NCBI GenBank assembly: GCA_000827265.1
Contig: KN834789.1
Span: 445,536-509,535, forward strand
Length of the DNA: 64,000 nucleotides
From: Collybiopsis luxurians FD-317 M1
Lineage: Eukaryota > Basidiomycota > Agaricomycetes > Agaricales > Omphalotaceae
Direction of reading: 5' to 3'
The translations under genes and the position numbers were made by a program. Each line of letters opens with the position of its first letter. The first letter of the stretch is position 1. Positions 10,510 to 22,038 of the stretch are shown here, piece after piece. Below the pieces are notes generated by a model. The model was not told the DNA's origin. It saw only the letters and a list, made by a program, of their open reading frames with translations, and did not search any database.

Positions 10510-13500
10510 ATGTCCTCCTCTGCCAACAAGATAGACGGCACTGTTATCGCAAAGTGAGTTTATTCTTTCTCTCTATTGCTCTCTGCTCAACATACACCCA
10601 GATCTATACGCGATAATGTCGCGTCCAGAATTCAGCAGCTTAAATCCAAGCATCCTCGTTTCCAGGCTCAATTGGTCATCGTTCAGGCTGGAGAACGTCC
10701 AGACTCTTCTGCATATGTCCGTATGAAAGCTAAGGCTGCAGAAGAAGTCGGTATCAACTACAGGCATATCGCTTTACCTGCAGAAGCTTCTGTAGAACAA
10801 GTTGTAGAAACGGTCAAGACTCTCAACAACGACGATTCAGTCAGCGGTATCCTAGTTCAACTTCCTCTCGGCGACCACGTCACTCCCGATGGCGAACGTA
10901 CCGTCACAGAGGCCGTAAAGCCAGAAAAGGACGTAGATGGGTACGCTCAAACTCCCTCTCGATATAATCCCGCACTCTTATGTCTTCTTGGCCTTTAGAT
11001 TCCACGCTTACAACATTGGTCACTTGTCATCTCGCGCATCGGTCCCACTATTCTCTCCTTGCACCCCAACTGCCGTTATCAGGCTCCTCGAATCTACCGG
11101 TCAGTCCCTCTCTGGCGCCAATGCCGTCGTCCTAGGTCGCAGCGACATTGTCGGAAGTCCCGTAGCTTCCATGCTCCGCAATCGCGATGCTACAGTCACT
11201 CAGTGCCATAGTCGAACCAAAAATATCGAAGCCATCGTACGTGTCACGCGACTCATCCCACCCAATAAATCCAACCTATCACTTTCCAGGTGAAAAACGC
11301 AGACATTGTCGTCTCCGCTATTGGCAAGGCAGAGTTTGTCAAGGGTTCGTGGCTCAAACCTGGTGCGATCGTAATCGATGTGGGAATCAATTATGTGCCC
11401 GGTGAGCACTTCAGTTGTACCCTGGTTCAAGGCGCAATTTCTCATTGGGCAATCAGATTCTACGAAAAAATCCGGCCAGAGGCTTGTCGGTGATGTCGAA
11501 TACTCTTCTGCTAGTCAAGTCGCGTCGTACATCACTCCTGTTCCGGGAGGAGTCGGTCCGATGACGGTCGCAATGCTCATGGAGAATACGCTCAAATCGG
11601 CGGAACGACTCTGGGAAATTTCGCGTCAACGCAAGGTCCAACCCTTGCCGCTGAACATTTTGGAAAAGGTTCCCAGCGATATCGAGATTGCAATGGCCCA
11701 GACCCCCAAACCTGTTTCTCAGCTCGCTCAGGAAATAGGTATATTGCCTGACGAACTTGAGAGCTATGGCAAGTACAAAGCCAAAGTTGAGTTGAGTGTC
11801 CTCGATCGGTTGGCGCATCGTAAGGATGGCAAGTACATTGTCATCGCTGGGTAATATTTCTGTCTTGTTCCCACCGTGCGAAGCTCATTCTTCTTTGCAG
11901 AATCACTCCTACTCCACTCGGTGAGGGCAAATCTACCACCACCATTGGATTGGCCCAGGCTTTAGGAGCAGAACTTGGTCGGCCCGCGTTTGCTTGCGTC
12001 AGACAGCCAAGTCAGGGTCCAACCTTTGGAATTAAAGGAGGTGCCGCTGGCGGTGGATACAGCCAGGTTATTCCCATGGATGAAGTATGTTCAAGGACTC
12101 TTTCGTGGGTGTAAACTGAGAATTGTACTAGTTCAATTTGCATCTCACCGGTGATATCCACGCCGTAACTGCTGCGAACAACTTGCTAGGTTGGTATTCT
12201 GTCCCGAGCTCAACATACAACTAATCCACCTCTAGCGGCTGCGCTTGATGCTCGCATGTTCCATGAGGCTACTCAATCTGACAAGGTTAGTTGTTGTATT
12301 CAATCCATCAAGCCTATCTATAATTGCGAAATAGGCATTGTACAGTCGCCTTGTACCGACCAAGAAAGGCAAACGGGAATTCGCTCCGTTGATGCTCAAA
12401 CGTCTTCAAAAGCTCGGAATTAATAAAACGGACCCCAATGAGCTCACACCAGAGGAAATTACCAAATTCGCTCGCCTGGATATCGACCCAGAGACCATCA
12501 CCTGGAACCGTGTCCTAGACACTAATGACCGTTTCCTTCGTAAAATCACCATCGGCCGCAATCCCACCGAACAGGGACATGAACGCGAAGCTGGTTTTGA
12601 TATCGCTGTTGCTAGCGAATGTATGGCCGTATTGGCACTTGCTACTAGTCTCGAAGACATGAAGAACCGTCTTGGTGCCATGGTTGTTGCCACGAGCAAG
12701 CAGGGCCTACCCGTCACCGCTGACGACGTTGGTGTGACTGGTGCTTTGGCCGTCTTGATGAAGGATGCAATCAAGCCTAATCTTATGCAAACGCTGCAGG
12801 TACGGAGATTTATGAGAATGGCTTTATAGGATGCTGAAACCTACGATTTGACCAGGGTACACCCGTTTTTGTTCACGCGGGGCCTTTTGCTAACATTGCT
12901 CATGGAAATTCTTCCATTCTCGCTGACCGTGTCGCCCTCAAGCTCGCGGGTACCGAGGAAGGCGACTCGCCTGACCGTGTCGGCTATGTCCTCACTGAAG
13001 GCGGCTTTGGCGCTGACATGGGTATGGAGAAATTCTGCAACATCAAATGCCGCGTTAGTGGACTCACTCCGGATGCGACTGTCATTGTGGCCACGACGCG
13101 GGCGCTTAAGATGCACGGAGGGGGGCCTGAAGTTACGCCGGGTAAACCTCTTCATGAGACGTATACCAAGGAAGACTTGGTCACACTCAAGGAGGGATGC
13201 AAGAACCTTGTCCAACATATCAAGAATTCTCGCAAGTTTGGGATCAAGGTTATCGTTGCCATTAATCAGTTTGCGTGAGTGTTGCGAAAGGATATGCTGA
13301 AAGCGCCGCTAATTTTGCGTCGATACAGGACTGATACTCCCGCCGAGCTTGGTTAGTGTCAGCTATGTATATATTCGAATGCGTCACTAACTTTAATCCA
13401 GCTCTCATCCGTGACGAAGCTCTCGCTGGTGGCGCTGACGCTGCTGTCGTAAGTAATCACTGGGCAGAGGGTGGCAAGGGAGCCCGTGCTCTTGCAGAGG

Positions 13501-14012
13501 CAGTCATTGCAACTTGCGAAGGCTCATCAAACTTCAAGTTCTTGTACGATCTTGATTTACCCATTGAGGAAAAGATTTCCATCATCTCGAAAGAAATCTA
13601 CGGTGCTGACGGGATCGAGTTGAGCGATCTTGCCAAGCAACAAGTTGACACGTATACCCGCCAAGGTTACGGCGGTCTTCCGAGTGCGTTCCTGCTCTCT
13701 TCAGACTCTTCTCAGTGATGTTCTGACGCGCTTCGTAGTATGTATGGCTAAGACACAATATTCATTCTCTCATGATCCCAAGCTCAAGGGTGTGCCTTCG
13801 GGATTTACCATTCCAATTCGCTCAGTGAGATTGTCAGCAGGAGCAGGATTCCTGTGAGAGCCCTTCGTCTACTCCTCCATGTCAAGTCTGATGTTCTTGA
13901 TCATAGCTATCCCCTCCTTGGCGAAATGCAAACCATGCCCGGTCTTGGAACTCGTCCTGGATTCTGGGAAGTTGGTGTCGACGAAACCGGCCGTGTTCAC
14001 GGTCTCTTCTAA
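10510..14012 (+). CDS. ade3: Trifunctional C1-tetrahydrofolate synthase
   Basis: This enzyme combines methylene-THF dehydrogenase, methenyl-THF cyclohydrolase and formyl-THF synthetase, feeding one-carbon units to purine, thymidylate and Met synthesis. I reconstruct 14 exons: 10510-10553, 10602-10940, 10999-11236, 11290-11401, 11457-11850, 11901-12084, 12132-12189, 12236-12285, 12335-12799, 12856-13274, 13329-13351, 13402-13683, 13739-13853 and 13907-14012. They give 942 residues in one frame, close to yeast Ade3. The N-terminal domain has [11 protein letters not shown] with the Tyr-x3-Lys pair, LVQLPLGDH and [11 protein letters not shown]. The synthetase domain has [13 protein letters not shown] (ATP loop), [19 protein letters not shown] and [13 protein letters not shown]. 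It ends ETGRVHGLF. Exon 11 is only 23 nt. Confidence 0.96.
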
Positions 14013-14340
14013 ACCTTTAGAACAGTCTGGTGACAGGAACCTATAATTATTATCTAGAGATTCTCCTCTCCAGCCCCTCCCCCTCCCAATTTTGTTCTCA
14101 ACGAACATTATTTTAGATGAGCTCGTCCGGCCTCGGATAGCAGCATCGCAGAGATCATCTAAAGACAACCCGTCTCAACACGGATCTGGGTACTGTTCAA
14201 CACAGAGTTGGAACAAAAGAAAAAAAATATTCATCTGGCGGAAGCGGATTGACAATGTTTTTACACACAGCAGGGCATTTTTTATATACGTTAGATTTCA
14301 CATATCGTCTGCGTAAAGCACACATAGTGCAAACAATAAA
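14013..14340. other. 3' spacer between convergent genes
   Basis: This region lies between the stop of the C1-THF synthase gene and the stop of PNGase copy A, which are convergent. It should hold both 3' UTRs. Nothing else was recognised. Confidence 0.4.
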
Positions 14341-17006
14341 TCAAACTCCAATAGTACGACCTCCTGGTAGCCTAGCTCCCGCAAATTTCACCTGAGCCTC
14401 AGGCCCCTGAGGACTCTGCGGCTGCTCTTGCTCATTCGCGAGAGAGCCAGAAATATGGTCGAGCGTGATGACGTTGAGAGATGCATCGACGGTGCGAGAG
14501 TATGTATTCCCTGCAGTATCTTGATATGAAAAGACATTGTTACTCGTACCGTTGCCAGTGTTTCCGGTGGACCGCTCTGTAAAGAATCCTCCTGCAGAGA
14601 AATTTTTCAGCCGGTTATCAGAAAATCAAGCTGTCAGCGGTACTCGCCAGCAATCTGTCTTTCTTGAATAGTCGAACCTAAAATGAAAGGAGCTGGAACT
14701 AGAAGCAATTCTGATATCAGCCCAAGCTAGCAGAACGGGATAAAAGAACCCTACGTAAATCGCGGTTGTACGAATGGTCGAAATTAGTTGTAACTGTGGG
14801 CAGATCGAGATCATCAGAGATGGCAGTCAAACACAATTGCCACTAAAACCCACATGTAGTCGAGTTGATTGTTGTGATATTGATGGCGAACGGGTATGAG
14901 AAATCATCTTTCAAGACTACAATACCGTTGTGTGTTGATGAAACGGTACCGGAACTCAGCTGGAGCACATTCTGAATATTGAGATCATCAAGATAGCTTT
15001 GTACGTTGGAATACTGAAGACTTTGATCGAACACGACTGTTGTGCAAGCACCTTCGGAACAAACGTCGCTTTCGATGTGAATTGTGCGGGATGCATCGAC
15101 TGTGATAACTGCATTCCCGTTTTGCGAGATACTTGCAGAGCTGCTGGACACTGGGAAATTGCTTGCCTCGTATACTGTCATATTACCAGTAGTTGGAGAG
15201 CTGGTGGCTGCGGTGACAATCTGCAATAACCCTATGCTCCAATATTAGATAGGCCCGACAAAGTTTAAAAGAAACTCTTACCGGAAACAAACCTTGACGA
15301 CAAAAGATCAGTATCACCATGCAACTCGAAATCGCATCGCGCACCAGTTCTGATTAATGGCTCCGTCACTCTCAGCTGAGATGACATCGAGAGTGAAATT
15401 GTGAGCAGCTCCGTCTGTCAGGAGAGGCAAAAATGGCGTGATGTCCAGAACGTATGTTGGTACTATGAAGAGAGGTCGGCGATGAGTTGCTAGAGACTCG
15501 CTGCAGAATTGCCACTCACGATCTAAAGCACCATAGCTTGTTATAGGACGCCATGCTGTCGGTAGCTGAAACATTTTGAGAAAGAGACAGAAATTGGAAT
15601 GCGATTAATCTTACGATTCCTCCAGTAAAGACCACTGGGTAAGGGAACCTATATTGAAACCCACGAATAAGACTTCGAAAGAAAAAGAAGGACAAGGCGA
15701 CTAACGCTGTTCCAGCGACCTTGCCGTCGATCTAAGAAATGTTTTCAAAGTCCGCCCGCACCGGGACTTGTTCGCAATGACTATCGACTTACGAGTAACC
15801 TCACTTCGCGGAATGGACCGTCTCCAAAAGTAATACCTTCGAAAGCGCAGAATCATCAATTATCTTTCCGGGCTCCGTTGAGCACATACGTACCTGAAGG
15901 TAAATCTCCTAAGAATTGATTCGGTACATTAAAGTACCAGAATTCCTCGTCGCCGTTCCCAGACGCGTACAGCTCGGCATAAGCAGCGATCGCGTTTCGA
16001 GGAAGGGTAAGATCAACCTGGTAGTATTACATCAAAATACTTTTCGAGGTCACGGAGCGGACTGTGCACACCGAAAGTGCAGGGCTGACTGAGGCATCGG
16101 CGCTAGCATTAGAGGTATTGTTGGCAGCCGAAATGGGAAGTATAACATTTGCCTTGGACGCTGCAGGAACAGCGGCCGAAGAGGCATAGAAGGTTGCCTC
16201 AAGGGTTGCTGGAACATTCAATACGTGAGTACTACCTGACGCCATGTAATATCCACAAAAATACTTACTCGAGTAGATTCCGTTGAGCCCGGTTTCCAAT
16301 AAATTATCCAGCTGAAGGATTAGTCGACCACTGTCGGCAAAGAGAGGGATAAATCGAGTAACATCCTTTATGTAGGTCCAAATAATTCCTGTGGTGGATG
16401 GTTCCGGAGTTGACGTCCGCCATACTGGTACCGGAAGATGAGCGAATCTGGCTGTCATTGTCCCAATGGAGCACTTACTTTCAACGTTCTGGAAGGTGAA
16501 TATACCAAGGCGATCGAACTGAGTTCCATCTAAGATCATACATTAACTTCCGTCCGATACATTGTGGGAACAGCGTCCATACTGGAAGTAACCGTAAAAT
16601 TCAGGGTGACTGCAGCCCACGATCCAGGCTCCCCGCAATCCGTGGGAGGACTTCAAAATTTGATAAGACCCTAAAAACCACAATGACGAGGACAACTCCA
16701 TACGTGTATTCAACAATCTCTGGACTTGAATTTTGACTCGACATGAGCAAAAGTGATACAGACAGCAGGGTACAACTCACTCTCCGAAAGAATTCCCAAA
16801 AGCTCGCCTGAAAGCAATTAGTGTCCTTCAAAAATCCATCTAGATAAGCCTTACTGGAATAGCTGGATAGTGCATTTTTGAGCGTTCTGGGGTACGGGAG
16901 GTGGCTGAGCGACTTGGAAATCGACCAACGGTATTGGCACTTGTCCCCGACAGGAAGAGATTATCAACGCAAACAATCCAGATATGAGCAGAACAATGCT
17001 GGGCAT
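14341..17006 (-). CDS. PNGase A-like glycoamidase, copy A
   Basis: This is a secreted protein of the peptide-N4-(N-acetyl-beta-glucosaminyl)asparagine amidase A family, which releases N-glycans from glycopeptides. The start at 17006 gives a signal peptide (MPSIVLLISGLFALIISSC). The first domain shows DFQVAQPPPVPQNAQKCTIQLFQ, PPTDCGEPGSWAAVTLNFTV, GTQFDRLGIFTFQNVE, VWRTSTPEPSTTGIIWTYIK and LPRNAIAAYAELYASGNGDE. The second has FPYPVVFTGGI, AWRPITSYGALD, VLDITPFLPLLTDGAAHNFT and AESDGAINQNW. It ends in a Pro/Gln-rich tail, GARLPGGRTIGV. The gene is split by many short introns, including an 11-nt exon (residues FVS) near 15290, and I see no disabling change. Catalytic activity in fungi is inferred from the family only. 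TATATAAG lies 46 bp upstream of the start. Confidence 0.85.
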
Positions 17007-17051
17007 GGTGGGTAAAGGGAGGGTCACAGACAGCATCTCTCCTTCGTTCGA

Positions 17052-17059
17052 CTTATATA
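17052..17059 (-). promoter_or_regulatory. TATA box of PNGase copy A
   Basis: TATATAAG on the minus strand begins 46 bp upstream of the chosen ATG (17006). The same octamer at the same spacing precedes copy C. This spacing favours the downstream ATG: the in-frame upstream ATG at 17036 would lie at or before the expected transcription start. Confidence 0.6.
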
Positions 17060-17292
17060 CTACAGGGATTCCTGTGTGAATTCGAATATGAGAATTGGAA
17101 AGGATGGTCTGATGGAGGCCATATGCTATGTAAATAATCAAATCAGGTACAAGAAGATTTTGGCTAAATTTATTGAACGAACAAGGAGCGAACAGCGAAT
17201 CGCTGTGTTGAAGGCTACCGAAACGTTAAAAGTAGCAGATGAAGTAACTTAAACTTCGGCGGTCAAAGCTTGATATATCTGCCACGTGTACA

Positions 17293-18399
17293 ATGAGAAA
17301 CCGGCTATGCTGCGCCTTTCCAGATTTTGGTCTGTATGCTCCATGTGAAGGCTTCATCGATATCGTACCGAGCATTCGAAGGTCCATTCTCTCTCCGTGA
17401 CCTACAGTATCATGCCATTTAAACGAGCGAACTTGACCTGCTCGTTGAATTTCATGTACCCAGCATTGTATTATGTTTGAATACGGAGATCTGTTTTCTC
17501 TGTCCCATGTTTTAGAAGAGCTCGAATATCTGAGTGCACCTAAGTTAAAAAGAAATGAGATATTCGGGTCAGATTCACTGGCAAATTGATTCGACAGTTG
17601 AGTGAACATATCGTCGATATTCTGGGGATGGAGAGGACGTTATGGAAGAAATGTATTCAAAACCCTTTCCATTCATACAACGGCTTCGGCTTCACTTTGA
17701 CCATGCATAGGTGTGTTGTACGGATATCCGCCTCGGACTTCTCATTCATCACGTCTTTGACATTTACGCGAGGACTCTTCAGACTGGAGTGAACAAAAGA
17801 ACACCCGAGTGGATTTTGTCATTTCAAGCAGGCGACTTTCTGGCCGAGAGAAAGACACATTAGATTTCACCTATCGGCTACGCATACAGCACATGGCAGA
17901 TAGAGAGAGCAAAAATTAAACACCGATAGTACGACCTCCTGGTAGCCTAGCTCCCACGAACTTTACCTGAACCTGAGGCTCCTGAGGACTCTGCGACCGC
18001 TCTTGGTCATTCGCGAGAGAGCCAGAAGTATAGTCGGTCTTTATGGAGTTTCGAGATGCATCGACAGTGCGGAAGAAAGTATTTCCTGCGGTATCTCGAT
18101 ACGAAAAGGAATTGTTGCTCGTACCACTGCCTGTGCTCCCGGTGGACTGCTCCGTAAAGAATCCTCCTGCAAGAAAAATTTTAGACAGTTGTAGAAAGGT
18201 CAATCGGTCATTATCACTCGCCAGCACGCTGTCTTTCTTGGATCGTCGAACCTAAAATGGAAGGAGCTGGAACTGAGCAGAAGCATTCTGAATCAGGCTC
18301 AGCAAAATACGATAAAAGAAAGATCCCTACGTAAATCTCGGTTGTACGGATGGTCGAAATCAGCTGTGACTATGGGGTAGATGGGGACTATCAGAGACA
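17293..18399. repeat. Direct repeat, left copy (spacer plus PNGase 3' end)
   Basis: This 1.1-kb stretch is nearly identical to 20922-22038 in the same orientation. It begins at atgag(a/t)aaccggctatgctgcg and ends at gactatcagagaca. The first 620 bp are the spacer downstream of a PNGase gene; the remainder is the gene's 3' end. The right copy carries a 10-nt extra segment near 21271 (cttagaagat). The two copies flank the foreign 2.5-kb segment. ORFs that look similar in the two spacers come from this duplication and do not resemble known proteins. Confidence 0.8.
17916..18399 (-). pseudogene. 3' remnant of PNGase A-like gene, copy B
   Basis: Only the last part of a PNGase A-like gene is present. 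It includes the segment GFFTEQSTGSTGSGTSNNSFS and the tail ending GARLPGGRTIGV, closely matching copy C. Homology to copy C stops at about 18399, inside the region before the exon that would encode the middle of the second domain. No 5' part, signal peptide or promoter of this copy exists in the window. The piece is therefore a gene relic, cut by the event that placed 18400-20921 here. Confidence 0.8.
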
Positions 18400-18419
18400 A
18401 CACACCAAGCTCGACGACA

Positions 18420-19309
18420 TGCTTTCTCAAGCACTCGCCGTGTCACGGTTCGACGGTCGGGAGGAACGATTTGCTGCTGCAGCCAGAGGTGAAGACATGG
18501 AAATGGATCTCAGTGATCCCGAGGACGACGACGAAGATGGCTACGAGCTCGCGCAGCTCACGGAATATAGTGGGATACGGGACCTCGCTTTAGGTGACTG
18601 GGCTTGCAACAGGATTCTGGACGGATTTTGGATCAGTCCTGGTGATCAGTGGTGGGGACACATGTTTCCTGATCAGCCCTGGGGCAAGGTTCGCGCCCAA
18701 CACCCGTATCCTTGGACGGTCGAAGAAGACGAAGCGATAGAGACTGGCGAAGAAGATGCCGCGATCGATGAACGTCCCAAACTTACCACTGTCAAGGAAG
18801 TCATTCCCCCGTCACACCCTCTCTGCGAACAGGCCTTCCGCGCCTTCCAAAAACAAATGCGCGACCTTCTCCTCCCCGCGATGAAGAATACTGTCTGACG
18901 GCTCGTGATCGAATGTGGCATAGACGGTATCGACCCTGCCATCCGTGCCACGCGTATGAACCTTGAGGACATCATGAAAGAGCTTCGGGATGAAGCTACC
19001 TGGTTCAATGGCGTCGATTGGCTTGAGAGGCGGAGGAATGCTCAGCGAGAGGCTGCCGCGAGGGAGAAAGCCTCCTCCAGCGATGATCACTCGACTTCGT
19101 CTTCGTCTGGATCGAGTAAATCTTCTGACGAGTCTTCGACGGTTACGAGTCCGGTTCATTCGACGACAACCCTGCAAATGACTCCATCGCCCCCGCTGTT
19201 TGTGGAAGGCAAGAAGAACGTCGTGGCGCAAGATACGAAACCGGTGACGATTCCCGTTGCCCCCCGCCACATAGTCCTTTTCAACTTTCCTTCACCACCA
19301 AAGCTATGA
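18420..19309 (+). pseudogene. Unknown acidic protein ORF broken by one in-frame TGA
   Basis: One reading frame is open from 18420 (MLSQALAVSRF) to the TGA at 19307-19309, except for a single TGA at 18896-18898. The text before the stop (QMRDLLLPAMKNTV) continues smoothly after it (RLVIECGIDGIDPAIRATRM), so the stop interrupts one protein. A CGA-to-TGA change would explain it. The first part is acidic (DPEDDDEDGYE) and Trp-rich; the end is a Ser-rich low-complexity tail. The frame also extends upstream into the PNGase remnant, so the original start may have been lost at the junction. I do not recognise a domain. An undetected intron around the TGA cannot be fully excluded. Confidence 0.55.
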
Positions 19310-20722
19310 TCGAAATACCTTCACAATTTGCAGACGAAGCGAAAGGTATTTCTTCTTTCTACATACTTTACTCATTGCTTACCTACCCTTACCCTCTCCT
19401 TAGCTCTTGCCAACTCCCAGAACAAGTCCTCATGGCATCCAGTACCCTGCCCCGAATCCGATAACCCTGACCCTACCTTCTATGATGACTTCGTGACAGA
19501 AGATCTGGAGAACGCCACGGGTTCAACTAACTGGCTTTTGCACCATATACCAGGCATATTTGACTCTGGACATGAACTCTGCATCCGCTATAAACGAAAC
19601 CCAGACGTTGTCGACTGCTCCGAGAATGAAGCCCTCTGCGGAGACGGGGGTGGTTTAAGCTATCTGGTAGCTAAAGAGGTCCTCTTTGATAAATCCATTA
19701 TCAGATGCACCCCAACTCACCCCTTTTAATAGGTCCTTCAGCACCTCCCATCTTCCCAACCTCACCCACGCCGCAAATTCCATGTTGATTTCTTTACCAA
19801 CCAAGATGGTACTCATCATTTCGACATTACTGAAACGGACCTTCAGATTAGGGGCCACGCTCTTGATCAATTCGAAAACATTTCTTTGCCTTTCATCAAC
19901 ATTTCTTCTTTGCGCCAAAAATATATCTGTTGTGGTAGCCTTAGGATCCATGTTGTTACTGTTAACCCAGAGGACGACCAAAAACTCTTAGTTTTCAAAG
20001 AGGCTTTCCCACCAGATGTCTCTCTTTCTTTTCCTAGAGAACTCAGCTTCTTGCAGCGTCTTCCACATTCCGACTTTCTTCTCCACCCAACAGCAGTCAT
20101 TGTAGACGATACCCATCTTCTCCGAGGCTATCTTATTCCCTACCACCCCGCTTCTTCGTTAAATAGTCTATTCCACCTAAGCTCTTGCGACTCTGTTTCT
20201 ATTTCCCCTTTTCAGCCTATGCATGGTCCCTTCCCTTCCCACCTTCAACGCACTCATAACCGCCCAAGAATCTCCTGGCCGTTGAGGCTTTTATGGGCTG
20301 CTGAAGCAGTCGCCGCAATCGCTTTCCTCCACTCCCAGGCAATTTTTTGGGGAGATGTTAAAGTAGATAATATTGTTCTTTGCACAGATGGCCATTGCCG
20401 CCTAATCGACTACTTTCCTCATGGCTACAGTGAGGACTGGGCTCCACCCGAGTTTCCCGCCACTATCAGAAGCCGTCCTGCTAGGGATATTTATACTCCT
20501 GAGCATGATGTTTTTTCCCTAGGCTTGTTACTGTGGGCCATTGGAGAGGAGGTCTTCAATTTTGTGCGGGAAGTTCCTTTTGTAGAGCCTGTACTTCTTT
20601 GGAGTATCGATGGACATGTCCCCGATTGGTATCGGCAGCTGGCCCAGTCTTGCCTCAACCCATCACCAGTTAGCCGGATGAAGGTTGATCAACTGTTGGC
20701 TGGGTTAAAGGTACATGTTTAG
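19306..20722 (+). CDS. Atypical protein kinase-like protein
   Basis: Predicted length is 434 residues from exons 19306-19345, 19404-19678 and 19733-20722. The N-terminal 150 residues are not recognised. The second half is a degenerate kinase fold. It has a candidate ATP-site lysine in LLVFKEAF, a helix-C Glu in PRELSFLQRL, a catalytic loop FWGDVKVDNIVL in place of HRDxKxxN, and a metal-binding Asp in LIDYFPH in place of DFG. The later lobe includes APPE and DVFSLGLLLWAIGEEV. The key Lys, Glu, Asp, Asn and Asp are retained, so it could be active. The ATG overlaps the stop of the preceding ORF (ATGA). Substrate and role are unknown. Confidence 0.65.
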
Positions 20723-20921
20723 GAGTAGCTTTAATGGACAGGAAAGAGATTACAAATGTGTATTGTTTTAAATAGTTTCAAGTACTCGCTAGATAACGAT
20801 GCTGTTCTTAGGAGACGACCCCCCGAGCTACAATATCTTACTGTCGTAGAGGAAGCTCAGATGATTTCCCTTCTGCGATTCGACGGTAGCGGGCTCTGCT
20901 GCTCACCGGCGCTACTTGGTT

Positions 20922-22038
20922 ATGAGTAACCGGCTATGCTGCGCCTTTCCAGATTTTGGTCTGTATACTCCATGTGAAGGCTTCATCGATATCGTACCGA
21001 GCATTCGAAGGTCCATTCTCTCTCTGTGACCTGCAGTATTATGCTGTTTAAACGAGCGAACTTGACCTGCTCGTTGAATTTCATGTACCCAGCATTGTAT
21101 TATGTTTGAATACGGAGATCTGTTTTCTCTGTCCCATGTTTTGGAAGAGCTCGAATATCTGAGTGCACCTAAGTTGAAAAGAAATGAGATGTTCGGGTCA
21201 GATTCACTGGCAAATTGACTCAACAGTTGAGTCAACATATCATCGATATTCTGGGGGTGGAGAGGGCGTTCTTAGAAGATATGGAAGAAACGTATTCAAA
21301 ATCCTTTCCATTCATATAACGGCTTCGGCTTCACTTTGACCATGCATAGGTGTGTTGTACGGATATCCGCCTCGGATTTCTCATTCATCACGTCTTCGAC
21401 ATTTACGCGAGGACTCTTCAGACTGGAGTGAACAAAAGAACACCCGAGTGGATTTTGTCATTTCAAGCAGGCGACTTTCTAGCCGAGAGAAAGACACATT
21501 AGATTTCACCTATCGGCTACGCATACAGCACATGGCAGATAGAGAGAGCAAAAATTAAACACCGATAGTACGACTTCCTGGTAGCCTAGCTCCCACGAAC
21601 TTTACCTGAACCTGAGGCTCCTGAGGACTCTGCGACCGTTCTTGGTCACTCGTGAGAGAGCTAGAAGTATGGTCGGTCGTTATGACGTTTTGAGATGCAT
21701 CGACAATGCGGAAGAAAGTATTTCCTGCGGTATCTCGATACGAAAAGGAATTGTTGCTCGTACCACTGCCTGTGCTCCCGGTGGACTGCCCCGTAAAGAA
21801 TCCTCCTGCAGGAAAAATTTTAGACGGTTGTAGAAAGTTCAACCGGTCATGATCACTCGCCAGCACGCTGTCTTTCTTGGATCGTCGAACCTAAAATGAA
21901 AGGAGCTGGAACTACGTAGAAGCATTCTGAATCAGGCTGAACAAAACACGATAAAAGAAAGATCCCTACGTAAATCTCGGTTGTACGAATGGTCGAAATC
22001 AGCTGTGACTATGGGGCAGATAGGGACTATCAGAGACA
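20922..22038. repeat. Direct repeat, right copy (spacer plus PNGase 3' end)
   Basis: This is the right-hand partner of 17293-18399, in the same orientation. It covers the spacer downstream of copy C and the 3' end of copy C itself, and it continues without a break into the complete gene. Substitutions and the 10-nt difference near 21271 show that the duplication is old enough to have diverged. Confidence 0.8.

Larger units (their letters stand above)
18400..20921. other. 2.5-kb foreign segment replacing most of PNGase copy B
   Basis: This segment has no match to the PNGase array and sits exactly between two direct repeats of array sequence. It holds a broken ORF of unknown type and an atypical kinase gene. 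The left border cuts the 3' end of copy B. The right border falls where, beside copy A, the promoter region meets the spacer. No terminal inverted repeats, transposase or reverse transcriptase were seen, so it is not called a mobile element. Confidence 0.6.

Noticed and set aside
17226..17609. 127-codon minus-strand ORF, similar to one at 20912-21238
   Set aside because: The similarity comes from the duplicated spacer. The ORF differs at its ends in the two copies and resembles no known protein.
18400..20921. Class II or LTR transposon
   Set aside because: No terminal repeats of its own, transposase or reverse transcriptase were found; the flanking repeats are array sequence.
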